The notes: generated by a model not told the origin, from the letters alone. A DNA stretch of 64,000 nt from Nitrosomonadales bacterium (GCA_016234685.1 JACRAT010000018.1:60665-124664); one strand, 5' to 3'. Counted from the stretch's first letter, positions 34,653-44,817 are shown. A program made the numbers and translations.

Positions 34653-35826
34653 AATGGACGACGACGAACTGCTGGACGCGCTGGGTGTGGAAGTTGCCCC
34701 GCTCAAGGTTTCCAGCCGAACCCCGCGCGAAGAACGCATCATCGCTGGATTTGAGGATATCCTGCGCTTCCATCAAGCGCATGGTCGCGCCCCGTTGCAC
34801 GGCGAGGGACGCGACATCTTCGAGCGCCTGTATGCCGTGCGCTTGGACCAACTTCGTAAGTTGCCGGAAGCCCAAATGCTGCTGGCCGAATTGGATCTCC
34901 CCGGTCTCTTGTCTGGCACGGCAGCGGTTCAGACCGATGTGGGAGACTTGAGCGAAGATGCCTTGCTGGCCGAATTAGGGATTGGTGCTGATACGGCAGA
35001 CCAAAGCGACATCACCGTGCTGCGGCATGTGCGCTCTAGTGTTGAAAAACGAGCTGCGGAAGAAATCGCTGACCATACTCCGTGCGCAGATTTTGATAAG
35101 TTTCAACCGCTGTTTGAGCGGGTGGAACAAGAGATAAAAGCAGGACTACGTAAAACACTGCGCTTCGGACGTGATGCCAGCATCACCACGGGGAATTACT
35201 TTATCGTTGGCGGGCAACTTGCGTATGTGGCTGAAATGGGTGAAGTGCTCAAAACCCAGAGTGGGCACGACGATGCGCGCTTGCGAGTGATTTACAGCAA
35301 TGGCACGGAAAGCAATTTGCTACTCCGCTCGCTACAGCGTGCACTCTACAGGGATGATACTGGCCGCCGTTTAACCGATACGGACATGGGGCCGCTGTTT
35401 GGCGATGCGCCTGAGCCGGACGATATTGCTTCTGGAACCATCTATGTTCTGCGCAGCTTGTCCAGCCATCCCTTCGTCGCCGAGCACCGCGAGCTGATTC
35501 ACAAGATTGGCGTGACGGGAGGCAACGTGGAAACGCGCATCGCAGGCGCAGACAAAGATGCTACCTATCTGTTGGCCGACGTGGAGGTGGTGGCCACCTA
35601 CAAGCTCCACAACCTAAACCGCACCAAGCTGGAAAATATTTTTCACCGCTTGTTTGGTGCAGCACAACTCGACTTGACTATCGAAGATCGCTTCGGCCAT
35701 CCAGTGAAGCCAAGAGAATGGTTTCTAGTGCCACTTCATGTGATTGACGAAGCGGTTCAGCGCATTCGGGATGGGTCGATTACCGAAGTGGTCTATGACC
35801 CGAAGATGGCACGGCTGGTAGGTTGA
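34645..35826 (+). CDS. GIY-YIG (T5orf172/MUG113-type) nuclease
   Basis: The 393-residue product ends with a GIY-YIG family domain: GTIYVLRSLSS (GIY strand), IHKIGVTGGNVETRIA (YIG strand and catalytic Arg), LENIFHRLF (metal-binding Glu), and KPREWFLV. The N-terminal 250 residues are mostly helical with an acidic start (MAEMDDDELLDALG), perhaps a docking part for the helicase. As the last gene in the cluster, it is the likely DNA-cutting subunit. ATG 34645 is chosen over the earlier in-frame codon inside the helicase gene. Confidence 0.84.
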   Translation: MAEMDDDELLDALGVEVAPLKVSSRTPREERIIAGFEDILRFHQAHGRAPLHGEGRDIFERLYAVRLDQLRKLPEAQMLLAELDLPGLLSGTAAVQTDVGDLSEDALLAELGIGADTADQSDITVLRHVRSSVEKRAAEEIADHTPCADFDKFQPLFERVEQEIKAGLRKTLRFGRDASITTGNYFIVGGQLAYVAEMGEVLKTQSGHDDARLRVIYSNGTESNLLLRSLQRALYRDDTGRRLTDTDMGPLFGDAPEPDDIASGTIYVLRSLSSHPFVAEHRELIHKIGVTGGNVETRIAGADKDATYLLADVEVVATYKLHNLNRTKLENIFHRLFGAAQLDLTIEDRFGHPVKPREWFLVPLHVIDEAVQRIRDGSITEVVYDPKMARLVG

Positions 35827-35877
35827 ACAACTGCGCCACCCTCTATTGCGATATGGGCGGGGATTATTGTCTATGGT

Positions 35878-37377
35878 CTAGCGGTTGAGTGCTACGTGCG
35901 CACGGCTGGCGGGTTTGGCTTCGGGTTTGTTGGATTTCACCAGCTTGGCTGGGCTTCCGGGGTTGTGCGCGCTGACCTTGGTCGATTTTGCAGCGGCAGG
36001 TTTATGGGCTGCGAGCTTGGCGGGTGTGCCTTTGCTGGTTTTGCCTTTTTGCGCTACGACTGAGGTTTTCGATGACTTGGCGGTGCTGGCGGCGACGGGC
36101 TTGCCGCTCTTGCTTTGAGTGGCGAGTTTGCTCTGGGCGGCAGGTGCGATGCGCGGCGTGACCGGAGCCAAGTGCATGTTGAAGGCTTCGAACTCGCTGT
36201 CAGCCGTCTCTCCGTTCAGCGGCACGAGCAGGGTCTGGCCGCCGCTCACCAGCGTTTGCGAAGACAGTCCATTGACCGATCTCAGTTTCTCGACGGACAG
36301 CCCATAACGCGGCGCGAGCTTGTCCAGCCGTTCGCCCTTTTTGCTCTGATAGGCTTGCCAGTTGACCAGTGGCTGTTTTGAGTGCTCCAGATTGGCGCGG
36401 AAAGTCTCGATCTTTTGCACTGGCAGCAAGATGATGTTGGAGTTGCTTTGCAGGATCACCGGGCGGCTGTGGGCTGGGTTGAGCGCCATGAATTCATCCA
36501 GCGGGATGTCGGCCAGTTGCGCGGCGACCTTCACGTCGATGTGTTCGGCGGTGGAGACGGCGGTGAAGTAGGGTTGGTTCGACACTGCTTGCAGGTTCAG
36601 GCCGAAGCTGGCCGGATTGCTGACGATGTTCTTGACAGCGATCAGCTTAGGAACGTAGTTCCTTGTTTCGTCAGGCATACGCAGGCTGGCATAGTCGGTG
36701 GGTAGACCTTGCCTGCGGTTGCGTTCCTGAGCGCGTTGCACTGCGCCTTCGCCCCAGTTGTAGGCCGCCAGCGCCAGTTCCCAGTCGCCGAACTGGTCAT
36801 GCAGTTTTTGCAGATAGTCGAGTGCGCCGCGCGTGGCGCTGATGATGTCGCGCCGGCCGTCGTACCACCAGTTCTGTTGCAAGCCGAAATCCTTGCCGGT
36901 GGAGGGGATGAACTGCCAGATGCCGGAGGCGTGGCCGATGGAGTAGGCGGAGGGGTTGAATGCGCTTTCGATCATCGGCAGCAGAGCGATCTCGGTCGGC
37001 ATTCCGCGCCGTTCGACTTCTTCCACGATGAAATAGAGGTAGCGCCCGGCGCGCTCGGTCATGCGCGCGACGTAATCCGGGCGGTTGGCGTACCACTGCT
37101 CATGGCGGGCGATCAGCGGGCTGTCGACATCGTTCATGGCAAAGCCCTCGCGGATGCGTTGCCAGAGATCGTTCTGCATCTTGTATTGCTGGGGCACGAC
37201 GGTCTGGGTGAGGCCGGTTTCGCCGGAGGTGTGTGTCGGGGCGGGGGCGGTCTTCTCGGTCTCGGGCGTATCGCCGAACGAGAATGCACCTTCCGCGTGT
37301 GCGGAAGCCGCCGCTCCGAACGCAAGAGTTACTATAAATGAGATAAAAAACAAACGGTTGTGAGGCACTGGCGGCAT
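35878..37377 (-). CDS. mltD: Membrane-bound lytic murein transglycosylase D
   Basis: The 499-residue product has a signal sequence, then a lytic transglycosylase domain with ALLPMIESAFNPSAYS (catalytic Glu), GIWQFIPSTG and LALAAYNWGEGAV. A LysM peptidoglycan-binding domain (KKGERLDKLAPRYGLS) follows, then a Lys/Ala/Ser-rich tail of about 100 residues. It cleaves murein glycan strands in the periplasm. ATG 37377 is taken as start because the signal peptide follows it. The open frame extends to 37452. Confidence 0.92.
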   Translation of the reverse strand: MPPVPHNRLFFISFIVTLAFGAAASAHAEGAFSFGDTPETEKTAPAPTHTSGETGLTQTVVPQQYKMQNDLWQRIREGFAMNDVDSPLIARHEQWYANRPDYVARMTERAGRYLYFIVEEVERRGMPTEIALLPMIESAFNPSAYSIGHASGIWQFIPSTGKDFGLQQNWWYDGRRDIISATRGALDYLQKLHDQFGDWELALAAYNWGEGAVQRAQERNRRQGLPTDYASLRMPDETRNYVPKLIAVKNIVSNPASFGLNLQAVSNQPYFTAVSTAEHIDVKVAAQLADIPLDEFMALNPAHSRPVILQSNSNIILLPVQKIETFRANLEHSKQPLVNWQAYQSKKGERLDKLAPRYGLSVEKLRSVNGLSSQTLVSGGQTLLVPLNGETADSEFEAFNMHLAPVTPRIAPAAQSKLATQSKSGKPVAASTAKSSKTSVVAQKGKTSKGTPAKLAAHKPAAAKSTKVSAHNPGSPAKLVKSNKPEAKPASRAHVALNR

Positions 37378-37598
37378 CCGGGGAATCAAGACCTGCGCGA
37401 TTGTAGCCGAGGAAGCCAAATCGCGCCAAACGCTTTCCCGACATTCGTGCATAGCGGGTATGTGAGCGGCGTTTTTTCGTTACAATTTGCGGGCCGTTGC
37501 CATGGATAGTGGATGGGGTTTCTATTCGTTGTCGGGGTGGCGATGAGATTTTTCGAACTGTGTCTTTGAGGACAAGTGACAACAAGGGGCGAGGCGGA

Positions 37599-38297
37599 AT
37601 GGAAGCCAAGGAACAACATCACAATAAAGACATATTGCCCTTGGATCAGATCAAGCTGCACATCGGGGACATGATGCAGTTGCAGATCCAATCCGAACAT
37701 GATGGCTCACGCCATTACGTGACGCTGGTCGGCTATCTGAAAGGGCAGGGCGTGATCGTTACCACGCCGCAGGAGGATGGCAAAGTGATGATGGTGCGCG
37801 AGGGGCAGGCCTTTGTGGTGCGCTTCTTCAGCGGCAAGAACGCCTACGCTTTCAGCGCGATCGCCAAGCGCGTGACCAATGTGCCGTTCCCGCATCTGCA
37901 CCTGACTTATCCCAAGGAGGTGCGCGGGATGGTGGTGAGGCGCAGTTCGCGGGCGCGGGTGAATATCATCGGCTCGGTTTCGTCGCCCGCTGGCAAAAAG
38001 ATCGCTTGCGCGGTGCGTGACATCAGCGCTGGCGGGGCTTCGATTGCGACCAAGGAAGCCGTCGGTGCTCTGGGAGAGCATCTGGTGCTGAGTCTGCTGG
38101 TGAAAGTGAGCGACGAGGCCGAGCATGTGTTGAATCTGGAAGGGCAGATCCGCTCGGTACACGAGGGTTTGCAGCCGGACGAAAAGACCAAGGCAACCTT
38201 CCATGGCGTCTCTTTCGAAAACCTCAGTGCGCAGGATTCGCTGGTGCTGACGGCCTTGCTTTACAACAGTATGCTGGGGACGGTCGAAGAGCCTTGA
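37599..38297 (+). CDS. PilZ-domain cyclic-di-GMP-binding protein (YcgR-like)
   Basis: The 232-residue product has a YcgR-type N-terminal domain (about residues 12-105) and a PilZ domain with the cyclic-di-GMP-binding motifs RRSSRARV (RxxxR) and DISAGGASI (DxSxxG). Such proteins adjust flagellar motors or secretion in response to cyclic-di-GMP made by the GGDEF proteins of this genome. ATG 37599 follows GGCGG. The terminator at 38317-38350 ends the unit. Confidence 0.88.
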   Translation: MEAKEQHHNKDILPLDQIKLHIGDMMQLQIQSEHDGSRHYVTLVGYLKGQGVIVTTPQEDGKVMMVREGQAFVVRFFSGKNAYAFSAIAKRVTNVPFPHLHLTYPKEVRGMVVRRSSRARVNIIGSVSSPAGKKIACAVRDISAGGASIATKEAVGALGEHLVLSLLVKVSDEAEHVLNLEGQIRSVHEGLQPDEKTKATFHGVSFENLSAQDSLVLTALLYNSMLGTVEEP

Positions 38298-38316
38298 GGG
38301 GGCCGCCTACATAAAA

Positions 38317-38350
38317 AAGCCCGCGCTCTGGTGGAACAGAGGGCGGGCTT
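38317..38350. terminator. Bidirectional terminator between the PilZ gene and the SpoIIAA-like gene
   Basis: A 14-bp stem with one mismatch, AAGCCCGCGCTCTG with CAGAGGGCGGGCTT. A-tract on the left and TT-rich sequence on the right serve both convergent genes. Confidence 0.85.
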
Positions 38351-38368
38351 TGTTTACTTGGAGATGGC

Positions 38369-38719
38369 TTACTCGGCGTTGATCCAGTCTGCGGCTTCGG
38401 CGTAATCGGCGAATACGCAGATGTCCGCGTCGACGAACAAGCGCGACAGCCAAGCCGCCCAAGTTTGCCATTGATCGTTGGTGACGACGGCGACTTTGCT
38501 GAAGTCATGCGGATGTTCGCGGCTGAAGAATTTGATCTCTTCCCATGCCACGTCTACGGTGTAGCTCACCATGTCGCGCAGGTCGAACAGCAGGTTCAAT
38601 TCGCCCGGGGATTTGAGTTTGTAGAGCGCTTGTTCTTCGAAATGTTTGAAATCAGCCAAGGTGAATTCGCCCAGAACGGCGACGTTGACCAAGGTTGCGC
38701 TTTGTTGGATGGTAATCAT
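38369..38719 (-). CDS. SpoIIAA-like/STAS-fold protein
   Basis: The 116-residue product matches the SpoIIAA-like family: TLADFKHFEEQAL helix, LNLLFDLRDMVSYTVD strand, FSKVAVVTNDQWQTWAAWLS, and DADICVFADYAEAADWI. The family has a STAS-like fold with unknown partner, and is frequent in iron-oxidising betaproteobacteria. It stands alone, facing the PilZ gene. Confidence 0.85.
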   Translation of the reverse strand: MITIQQSATLVNVAVLGEFTLADFKHFEEQALYKLKSPGELNLLFDLRDMVSYTVDVAWEEIKFFSREHPHDFSKVAVVTNDQWQTWAAWLSRLFVDADICVFADYAEAADWINAE

Positions 38720-38731
38720 GTTTATTCCGCT

Positions 38732-39571
38732 TCAGTGCTTGGGGGACAGTTTCAATGCTAACACACCACTGCTGATTATGAGCGCCATCCCCAGCCAGCC
38801 GCTCAGTGTCAGAGCCTCGTTCCACAACAGCAGGTCGAACAGGGCGGCGAATACGATGGTGCTGTAAGACAGGGTGCTGACCACCAGCGTCGTCCCCGAG
38901 CGATGGGCGCGGGTCATGGCGAGTTGGGCGAATGTGGCTGTGCCGCCGATACCAATCAACAGCGATAAATCATGCCAAGTGAGTGGGTGCAGTTCGCCGC
39001 GCATCATCCACAGACCGGACAGCAGGGTGGAGATCAGGCTGAAATAGAACACGATGCGGCTGGCTGATTCGCCTTGTTCGCCCAGCAGGCGGACGTTGAG
39101 CAGGGCGATGCCTGCCAGTGCGCCTGATAGCAAGCCGAGCAGGGCGATGGCGATCTGCTCGCGTTCCAGCGTGGGATGCAGTACCAGTGCGATGCCGGAG
39201 AATCCGAGCAGCAATATGCCGGTCAGTGGCAAGTGAAAACGGTCGCCTAAGGCCAGCACGGTGAGGGCGGCAAGGAAGAGCCCCGAGGTGTAGTTCAGGG
39301 TGATGGCGGTGGATAGCGGCAGATGGACGATGCAGTAAAAGAACAGCATCATCGCTATCGTGCCGGAAAGTCCGCGCCACAGATGTCCTTGCCAGAATGG
39401 CGTGGCGAGGCGCTGGCCGCGACCATACAGCAAGGCCAGCACGATCAACAAGCCGATCAGTGAGCGATAGAACACCAGCTCATCACTGGAGAATCGCGCC
39501 CCGCCTAGCTTGACCAGAACACCCATGCCGCCGAACGAGAGTCCGGCTGCCAGCATCCACATTGCACCCAT
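38732..39571 (-). CDS. EamA-family drug/metabolite transporter
   Basis: The 279-residue product has about ten transmembrane helices in two EamA repeats (residues about 5-130 and 140-275), beginning MWMLAAGLSFGGMGVLVKLG. These are inner-membrane exporters of small metabolites, substrate unknown. The frame runs in from the upstream Rieske gene region, so the start is uncertain; ATG 39571 is the first sensible one. It follows the Rieske gene by 20 bp and may be co-transcribed. Confidence 0.85.
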   Translation of the reverse strand: MGAMWMLAAGLSFGGMGVLVKLGGARFSSDELVFYRSLIGLLIVLALLYGRGQRLATPFWQGHLWRGLSGTIAMMLFFYCIVHLPLSTAITLNYTSGLFLAALTVLALGDRFHLPLTGILLLGFSGIALVLHPTLEREQIAIALLGLLSGALAGIALLNVRLLGEQGESASRIVFYFSLISTLLSGLWMMRGELHPLTWHDLSLLIGIGGTATFAQLAMTRAHRSGTTLVVSTLSYSTIVFAALFDLLLWNEALTLSGWLGMALIISSGVLALKLSPKH

Positions 39572-39591
39572 CGTTGCGGGGCTGTCAGTGA

Positions 39592-40731
39592 CTAAGCGTC
39601 TCCCCTGGCGAGGGGAGGTTGGGAGGGGTTTAAATGAGGATCGAGCTTGCGCCGCAGGAACTCCTGGAAGTGCAGCAGCCCGTCTTCGGTCGGAGACTGA
39701 TACGGCCCGACCTCTTCGATGCCCTGTTTGTACAAGGCGCGGCGGCCTTGGTGCATCCGCAGGCAGATGATGTCGTCCTCCACCGCCGTCTCGCGGTAGG
39801 CCTGCTTCTCGGCCTCGATGTAGTCGCGCTCGAACAGCACGATGTCTTCGGGATAGTAGAACTCGATGATGTTGCTGCAAGCGTCCGGGCCGCGCGGGAC
39901 TATCGTGCTGACCACCAACGTGTTCGGATACCACTCGACCATGATGTTGGGGTAGTAGGTCAGCCAGATCGCGCCGTATTTCGGCAGCTCGCCGTTGTTG
40001 TAGCGCAGCACCTGCTCGGCCCACTTCTGATAGACCGGGCTGCCAGCGCGGCGCAACGCCTGATTGATGCCCACGGTCTGCACGCTGTATTGCTCGCCGA
40101 ACTCCCACTTGAGGTCGTCGCAATCGACGAACTGCCCCAATCCGGGGTGGAACGGCACAACGTGATAATCCTCTTGGTAGACTTCGATGAAGGTCTTCCA
40201 GTTGAAGGCGTATTCGTCCACTTCGACGCGATCCAGCATGTAGCCGGAGAAGTCGATCTCCTTGAAGGCCGGCACGGTGGCGAGATCTTTGGCGATGTCG
40301 CGCTGACCAGCGAACAGCAAGCCGTTCCAGCTTTGCAGCGGCGTCTTGTTCAGGTGCAGGCACGGGTTCTGCGGAAAATGCGGTGCGCCGATGAGCTGGC
40401 CGTCGGTCTGGTAAGTCCAGCGATGCAGCGGGCAGACGATGTTCTTGGCGCTGCCGCGTCCGGTCAGCATGGTGGCTTGGCGGTGACGGCAGATGTTGGA
40501 GAGCAGCTCGACGCCGCCCTCGTTGCGTACCAGCATTTTGGCACTGTCCATCCAGTCCAGCACATGGTAATCACCCAGATTGGGCACGAGCAACTCATGG
40601 CCGACGTAGCCCGGCCCGGCCTCGAACAGCACGCGTTGTTCCACCTCCAAAACCTTGGGGTCGAAGTACCAGCGTAGCGGTGGCTGGGGAGAAGTCTGGT
40701 TCAGTTGATTGGCTTTTGCTATGTCGGACAT
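39592..40731 (-). CDS. Rieske [2Fe-2S] aromatic-ring-hydroxylating oxygenase alpha-subunit-like protein
   Basis: The 379-residue product has a Rieske cluster site, CRHRQATML...CPLHRWTYQ, and a catalytic domain with a mononuclear iron site, EDYHVVPFHPGL. Oxygenases of this group hydroxylate aromatic or quaternary ammonium compounds. Here the gene sits next to xseB-ispA-dxs, in an order seen in related betaproteobacteria, so a role in a cell-envelope or sterol-like pathway cannot be excluded. The last residues (NPSQPPLARGD) are encoded by a dispersed palindrome at 39595-39635. Confidence 0.88.
   Translation of the reverse strand: MSDIAKANQLNQTSPQPPLRWYFDPKVLEVEQRVLFEAGPGYVGHELLVPNLGDYHVLDWMDSAKMLVRNEGGVELLSNICRHRQATMLTGRGSAKNIVCPLHRWTYQTDGQLIGAPHFPQNPCLHLNKTPLQSWNGLLFAGQRDIAKDLATVPAFKEIDFSGYMLDRVEVDEYAFNWKTFIEVYQEDYHVVPFHPGLGQFVDCDDLKWEFGEQYSVQTVGINQALRRAGSPVYQKWAEQVLRYNNGELPKYGAIWLTYYPNIMVEWYPNTLVVSTIVPRGPDACSNIIEFYYPEDIVLFERDYIEAEKQAYRETAVEDDIICLRMHQGRRALYKQGIEEVGPYQSPTEDGLLHFQEFLRRKLDPHLNPSQPPLARGDA
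39595..39635. repeat. Dispersed repeat at the end of the Rieske gene
   Basis: CTCCCCTGGCGAGGGGAGG and the following GTTGGGAGGGG form a short palindrome of a type scattered through many proteobacterial genomes. It overlaps the last codons of the Rieske gene and the gap before the transporter gene. Confidence 0.5.
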
Positions 40732-40874
40732 ACCCACATCCTCTTGCGAAAAATCGTGAATACGGTTCGTAGAAAGGCCGCGATTGTCCCCGAAAATACT
40801 AGGGGCGGCAACAAAAAATTGTCCCGTGCGGGGGGGTTCGGTAGAATGCGCGTCTTTCGCGAACGGACATACCG

Positions 40875-41120
40875 ATGGCTGGGAAATCTCACAAGACGCA
40901 GAGTTTCGAGACGGCGCTGACCGAGCTGGAACAGGTCGTCGCCGACATGGAATCAGGCAAGCTCACGCTGGAAGCGTCGTTGGCCGCCTATCAGCGCGGG
41001 GCGGAGTTGTTGCAGTTCTGCCGGGGGCGCCTAGACGATGCGCAGCAGCAGGTGCGCGTGCTGGAAGACGGTGCGCTCAAGCCTTACGCGGTGACAGAGG
41101 AAGCAGGGCGGACGCAATGA
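40875..41120 (+). CDS. xseB: Exodeoxyribonuclease VII small subunit
   Basis: The 81-residue helical protein has the family pattern SFETALTELEQVVADMESG, LEASLAAYQRG and CRGRLDDAQQQV. It pairs with XseA to degrade single-stranded DNA. Its stop overlaps the ispA start (ATGA), and the xseB-ispA-dxs order is classic in proteobacteria. Confidence 0.95.
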   Translation: MAGKSHKTQSFETALTELEQVVADMESGKLTLEASLAAYQRGAELLQFCRGRLDDAQQQVRVLEDGALKPYAVTEEAGRTQ

Positions 41121-42010
41121 CGGTGGCTTTTCAGAGTTGGGCGAGCGCGCATCAGCAGCGTTTCGAAGAGGTATTGAGGCACTTGTTGCCGCAGCCGGAC
41201 ACGGTGCCGCAGCGCTTGCACCAGGCGATGCGCTACGCCGTGCTGGATGGCGGCAAGCGGGTGCGACCCTTGTTGGCATTTGCCGCAGGTGAGTTGGTCG
41301 GGGCGGATCTGGCGCGACTCAACTATGCCGCAGCAGCAGTTGAACTGATCCACGCCTATTCGCTGGTACACGACGACATGCCGTGCATGGACGACGACGT
41401 GCTGCGGCGCGGCAAGCCGACCTGCCATGTGCAATATGACGAAGCGACGGCGCTGCTGGTGGGCGACAGCCTGCAAACCCTGGCTTTCCACTTGCTGACC
41501 GACTCTGCGCTGAGCGTTCGGCCAGCCCAGCAGGTCGAGATGGTGCGCTTGCTGGCTCAGGCCTCCGGTTCGCGCGGCATGGCGGGCGGCCAGGCCATCG
41601 ACCTTGCCAGCGTGGGCAAGCAGCTTTCCCTGCCTGAACTCGAATTCATGCACATCCACAAGACCGGCGCGCTGATTCGTGCCGCCATTTTGTTGGGCGT
41701 GCAGTGCGCAGAGCCTTTGGCGGCGGCGCAGCTGGCGCGACTGGATCATTATGGCAAGTGTGTCGGTTTGGCTTTTCAGGTGGTAGACGACGTGCTGGAT
41801 GCCGAGGCCGATACCGCTACGCTGGGCAAGACCGCTGGCAAGGATGCCGACAACGACAAACCCACTTATGTAACGCTGCTCGGTTTGCAGGCCGCCAAGA
41901 CCATGGCGGCGGAATTGCACGACGAGGCCTTGCGGTCTTTGGCCGAATTCGGTGAGCGCGCCCAGCGTCTGCGCGAGCTTGCCGACTTTATCGTACTCAG
42001 AAAGTTTTGA
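41117..42010 (+). CDS. ispA: Farnesyl diphosphate synthase
   Basis: The 297-residue prenyltransferase condenses isopentenyl diphosphate with geranyl diphosphate for isoprenoid synthesis. It has GGKRVRPLL, the first Asp-rich motif DDMPCMDDD and the second DDVLD. ATG 41117 overlaps the xseB stop, and the dxs start overlaps its stop (TGATG). Confidence 0.96.
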   Translation: MTVAFQSWASAHQQRFEEVLRHLLPQPDTVPQRLHQAMRYAVLDGGKRVRPLLAFAAGELVGADLARLNYAAAAVELIHAYSLVHDDMPCMDDDVLRRGKPTCHVQYDEATALLVGDSLQTLAFHLLTDSALSVRPAQQVEMVRLLAQASGSRGMAGGQAIDLASVGKQLSLPELEFMHIHKTGALIRAAILLGVQCAEPLAAAQLARLDHYGKCVGLAFQVVDDVLDAEADTATLGKTAGKDADNDKPTYVTLLGLQAAKTMAAELHDEALRSLAEFGERAQRLRELADFIVLRKF

Positions 42011-43854
42011 TGTCCCCTCTGCTCGACTCCGTCAACACCCCGCACGATTTGCGCCGTCTTGAGCGCAAACAGCTGCCCCGGCTGGCTGACGAGATACGCA
42101 GTTTTCTGGTGGAATCGGTCAGCAAAACCGGCGGCCACCTGTCGTCCAATCTGGGCACGGTGGAACTGACCATCGCGCTGCACTACGTGTTCAACACCCC
42201 GCACGACAAGCTGGTGTGGGATGTCGGCCACCAGACTTACACCCACAAGATCCTCACCGGACGCCGCGCTGCGATGAGCGGACTGCGCATGGCGGGCGGC
42301 ATCTCCGGCTTTCCCAAGCGCTGCGAGAGCGAATACGACGCCTTCGGCACTGGACATTCCAGCACCTCGATCTCGGCGGCGCTGGGCATGGCGGTGGCGG
42401 CGAAACTGTCCGGCTCGGACAGCCGCGCGGTGGCCATCATCGGCGACGGCGCGATGACCGGCGGCATGGCGTTCGAGGCGCTCAACAACGCGGGTGCGAT
42501 GGACGCCAACCTGCTGGTGATCCTCAACGACAACGACATGTCGATCTCGCAACCGGTCGGCGCGCTCAACAATTATCTGGCCAAGCTGATGTCGGGGCGC
42601 TTCTACGCGGCGGTGCGCAGCGGCGGCGAGAAGATCCTCAAGGGGATGCCGCCGGTGCTGGAATTCGCCAAGCGCGCCGAAGAGCATGTCAAAGGCATGG
42701 TCACGCCGGGTACGCTGTTCGAGGAGTTCGGCTTCAACTACCTCGGCCCCATCGACGGCCACGATCTGGACACGCTGGTGACCACGCTCAGCAACATCCG
42801 CCACCTGCAAGGCCCACAGTTCCTGCACATCGTCACCCAGAAGGGACGCGGCTATGCTCATGCCGAGCAGGATTGCACGCTGTATCACGGTGTCGGCAAG
42901 TTCGATCCGGTCAATGGCATCCAGCCCAAGCGGGCGCATCGGCCCAGCTACACGCAGATCTTTGGCGACTGGCTGTGCGACATGGCCGCTGCGGACGATA
43001 AGTTGGTCGGCATCACGCCTGCGATGTGCGAAGGCTCGGGCATGGTCGAGTTCGCCGCAAAGTTCCCTGCACGCTACTTCGACGTCGGCATCGCCGAGCA
43101 ACACGCGCTGACCTTTGCCGCCGGGCTGGCTTGTGACGGTTACAAGCCGGTGGTGGCGATCTACTCCACTTTTTTGCAACGCGCCTACGACCAACTCATC
43201 CACGACATCGCCATCCAGAATCTGCCGGTGCTGTTGGCGATCGATCGCGGCGGACTGGTCGGCGCGGACGGCGCGACCCACGCAGGTAGCTTTGACCTCT
43301 CCTTCCTGCGCTGCATCCCCAATCTGACGGTGATGACGCCTGCCGACGAGAACGAGTGCCGCCAGTTGCTCTCCACAGCCTACCGGATGGGTACACCCAC
43401 CGCCGTGCGCTACCCGCGCGGAACCGGCCCCGGCTTGGCGATCGCCCCGGCGTTGCAAGCGCTGCCGGTCGGCAAGGGTGAAATCCGCCGCAGCGGCAGC
43501 AAGGTCGCCATTCTGGCCTTTGGCTCGATGCTGACACCCGCCCTGCACGCGGCGGAGGTGCTGGATGCGAGCGTCGCCAACATGCGTTTCGTCAAACCGC
43601 TGGACGAGGAGCTGGTGTTGCAACTGGCGCGCGACCACGGCCTGCTGGTGACAGTGGAGGAGAACGTGGTGCAGGGCGGGGCAGGCAGCGCGGTGGCCGA
43701 ATGCCTTGCCCGCCACGGTGTGTCCGTGAAGCTGCTGCATCTGGGGTTGCCCGACGTGTTCCTAGAGCAGGGCGACCCGGCGAGGATGCTGGCCGACTGC
43801 GGACTGGATGCCGCCGGGCTGATCGCCTCCATCTCGCATACCAGAGTAATTTAA
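42010..43854 (+). CDS. dxs: 1-deoxy-D-xylulose-5-phosphate synthase
   Basis: The 614-residue thiamine-diphosphate enzyme joins pyruvate and glyceraldehyde 3-phosphate, the entry to the MEP isoprenoid pathway. It has GGHLSSNLG, the thiamine-binding [18 protein letters not shown]...NDNDMSIS, and the transketolase-like [17 protein letters not shown] region. It starts in overlap with ispA and completes the xseB-ispA-dxs operon. Confidence 0.97.
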   Translation: MSPLLDSVNTPHDLRRLERKQLPRLADEIRSFLVESVSKTGGHLSSNLGTVELTIALHYVFNTPHDKLVWDVGHQTYTHKILTGRRAAMSGLRMAGGISGFPKRCESEYDAFGTGHSSTSISAALGMAVAAKLSGSDSRAVAIIGDGAMTGGMAFEALNNAGAMDANLLVILNDNDMSISQPVGALNNYLAKLMSGRFYAAVRSGGEKILKGMPPVLEFAKRAEEHVKGMVTPGTLFEEFGFNYLGPIDGHDLDTLVTTLSNIRHLQGPQFLHIVTQKGRGYAHAEQDCTLYHGVGKFDPVNGIQPKRAHRPSYTQIFGDWLCDMAAADDKLVGITPAMCEGSGMVEFAAKFPARYFDVGIAEQHALTFAAGLACDGYKPVVAIYSTFLQRAYDQLIHDIAIQNLPVLLAIDRGGLVGADGATHAGSFDLSFLRCIPNLTVMTPADENECRQLLSTAYRMGTPTAVRYPRGTGPGLAIAPALQALPVGKGEIRRSGSKVAILAFGSMLTPALHAAEVLDASVANMRFVKPLDEELVLQLARDHGLLVTVEENVVQGGAGSAVAECLARHGVSVKLLHLGLPDVFLEQGDPARMLADCGLDAAGLIASISHTRVI

Positions 43855-43900
43855 TCGGAATATAATATCCGCCCGTTTCGATCCCGAAGAGAGCCTGACC

Positions 43901-44716
43901 ATGACTTCCGCCACCGCCTGCCCCATCCCTGATGTACAGAACAGCGCTGACACGCGCCAACTGGCGATCAACAAGGTCGGCATCAAGGGCATCCGCCATC
44001 CCGTCGTCGTGCGCGACAAAAGCGTGGGCGTGCAGCACACCGTGGCCACGTTCAACATGTACGTGCACCTGCCGCACAATTTCAAGGGCACACACATGTC
44101 GCGCTTCGTCGAGATCCTCAACCAGCACGGGCGCGAGATCTCGGTCGAGTCGTTCGAGAGCATCCTGCGCGAGATGGTGGAAAAGCTGGAGGCCAAGTCC
44201 GGCTACATCGAGATGAGTTTTCCCTATTTCGTCAACAAGACCGCGCCAGTGTCCGGCGTGCAGAGCCTGCTCGACTACGACGTGCAATTCACCGGCGAAA
44301 TCGTCAACGGCGACTACCGCTTCAACATGAAGGTGCTGGTGCCGGTGACCAGCCTGTGTCCGTGTTCAAAGAAGATCTCCGAGCGCGGCGCACACAACCA
44401 GCGTTCGCACGTGACCATCACGGTGCGCACTGCCAGCCCGGTGTGGATAGAGGAAGTGGTACGCGTTGCGGAAGAGCAGGCTTCCTGCGAACTGTTCGGC
44501 CTGCTGAAACGCCCGGACGAGAAGTTCGTCACCGAACGCGCCTATGACAATCCCAAGTTCGTCGAAGACATGGTGCGCGACGTGGCGGCGGTGCTGAACG
44601 CCGACGAGCGCATCGAAGCCTATGTGGTCGAGTCGGAGAACTTCGAGTCCATCCACAACCACTCGGCCTACGCCCTGATCGAGCGCGACAAGCTGCAAGA
44701 GCGGCAAGCTGTTTAA
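43901..44716 (+). CDS. folE2: GTP cyclohydrolase FolE2
   Basis: The 271-residue enzyme converts GTP to dihydroneopterin triphosphate for folate and queuosine. FolE2 is the zinc-independent alternative to FolE. Visible parts are [21 protein letters not shown], the [12 protein letters not shown] catalytic Cys loop, [10 protein letters not shown] and [20 protein letters not shown] hexamer at 43861-43866 is a possible -10 element of its own promoter. It is common in metal-limited or iron-oxidising bacteria. Confidence 0.96.
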   Translation: MTSATACPIPDVQNSADTRQLAINKVGIKGIRHPVVVRDKSVGVQHTVATFNMYVHLPHNFKGTHMSRFVEILNQHGREISVESFESILREMVEKLEAKSGYIEMSFPYFVNKTAPVSGVQSLLDYDVQFTGEIVNGDYRFNMKVLVPVTSLCPCSKKISERGAHNQRSHVTITVRTASPVWIEEVVRVAEEQASCELFGLLKRPDEKFVTERAYDNPKFVEDMVRDVAAVLNADERIEAYVVESENFESIHNHSAYALIERDKLQERQAV

Positions 44717-44734
44717 TCTGCTGTACCGCCCCAA

Positions 44735-44762
44735 GAGAAAAGCCGCTTTCGCGGCTTTTCTC
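44735..44762. terminator. Bidirectional terminator after folE2
   Basis: A perfect 12-bp palindromic stem, GAGAAAAGCCGC with GCGGCTTTTCTC, loop TTTC. T-runs on both strands serve folE2 and the convergent chemoreceptor gene. Confidence 0.92.
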
Positions 44763-44817
44763 ATTTCAGAGCATCCTTGATGTCCCGCTAAATTCGAATC
44801 GTGCGGGGCAGGGGGCA

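Noticed and set aside
27318..35826. Ordinary type I restriction system
   Set aside because: No HsdS specificity subunit, no HsdR-type nuclease-helicase fusion; the methylase is MmeI-like and the nuclease is a separate GIY-YIG protein.
41866..43740. A 624-codon open frame opposite dxs
   Set aside because: The plus strand encodes clear Dxs. The minus frame is rich in His/Gln/Arg with no known motif.
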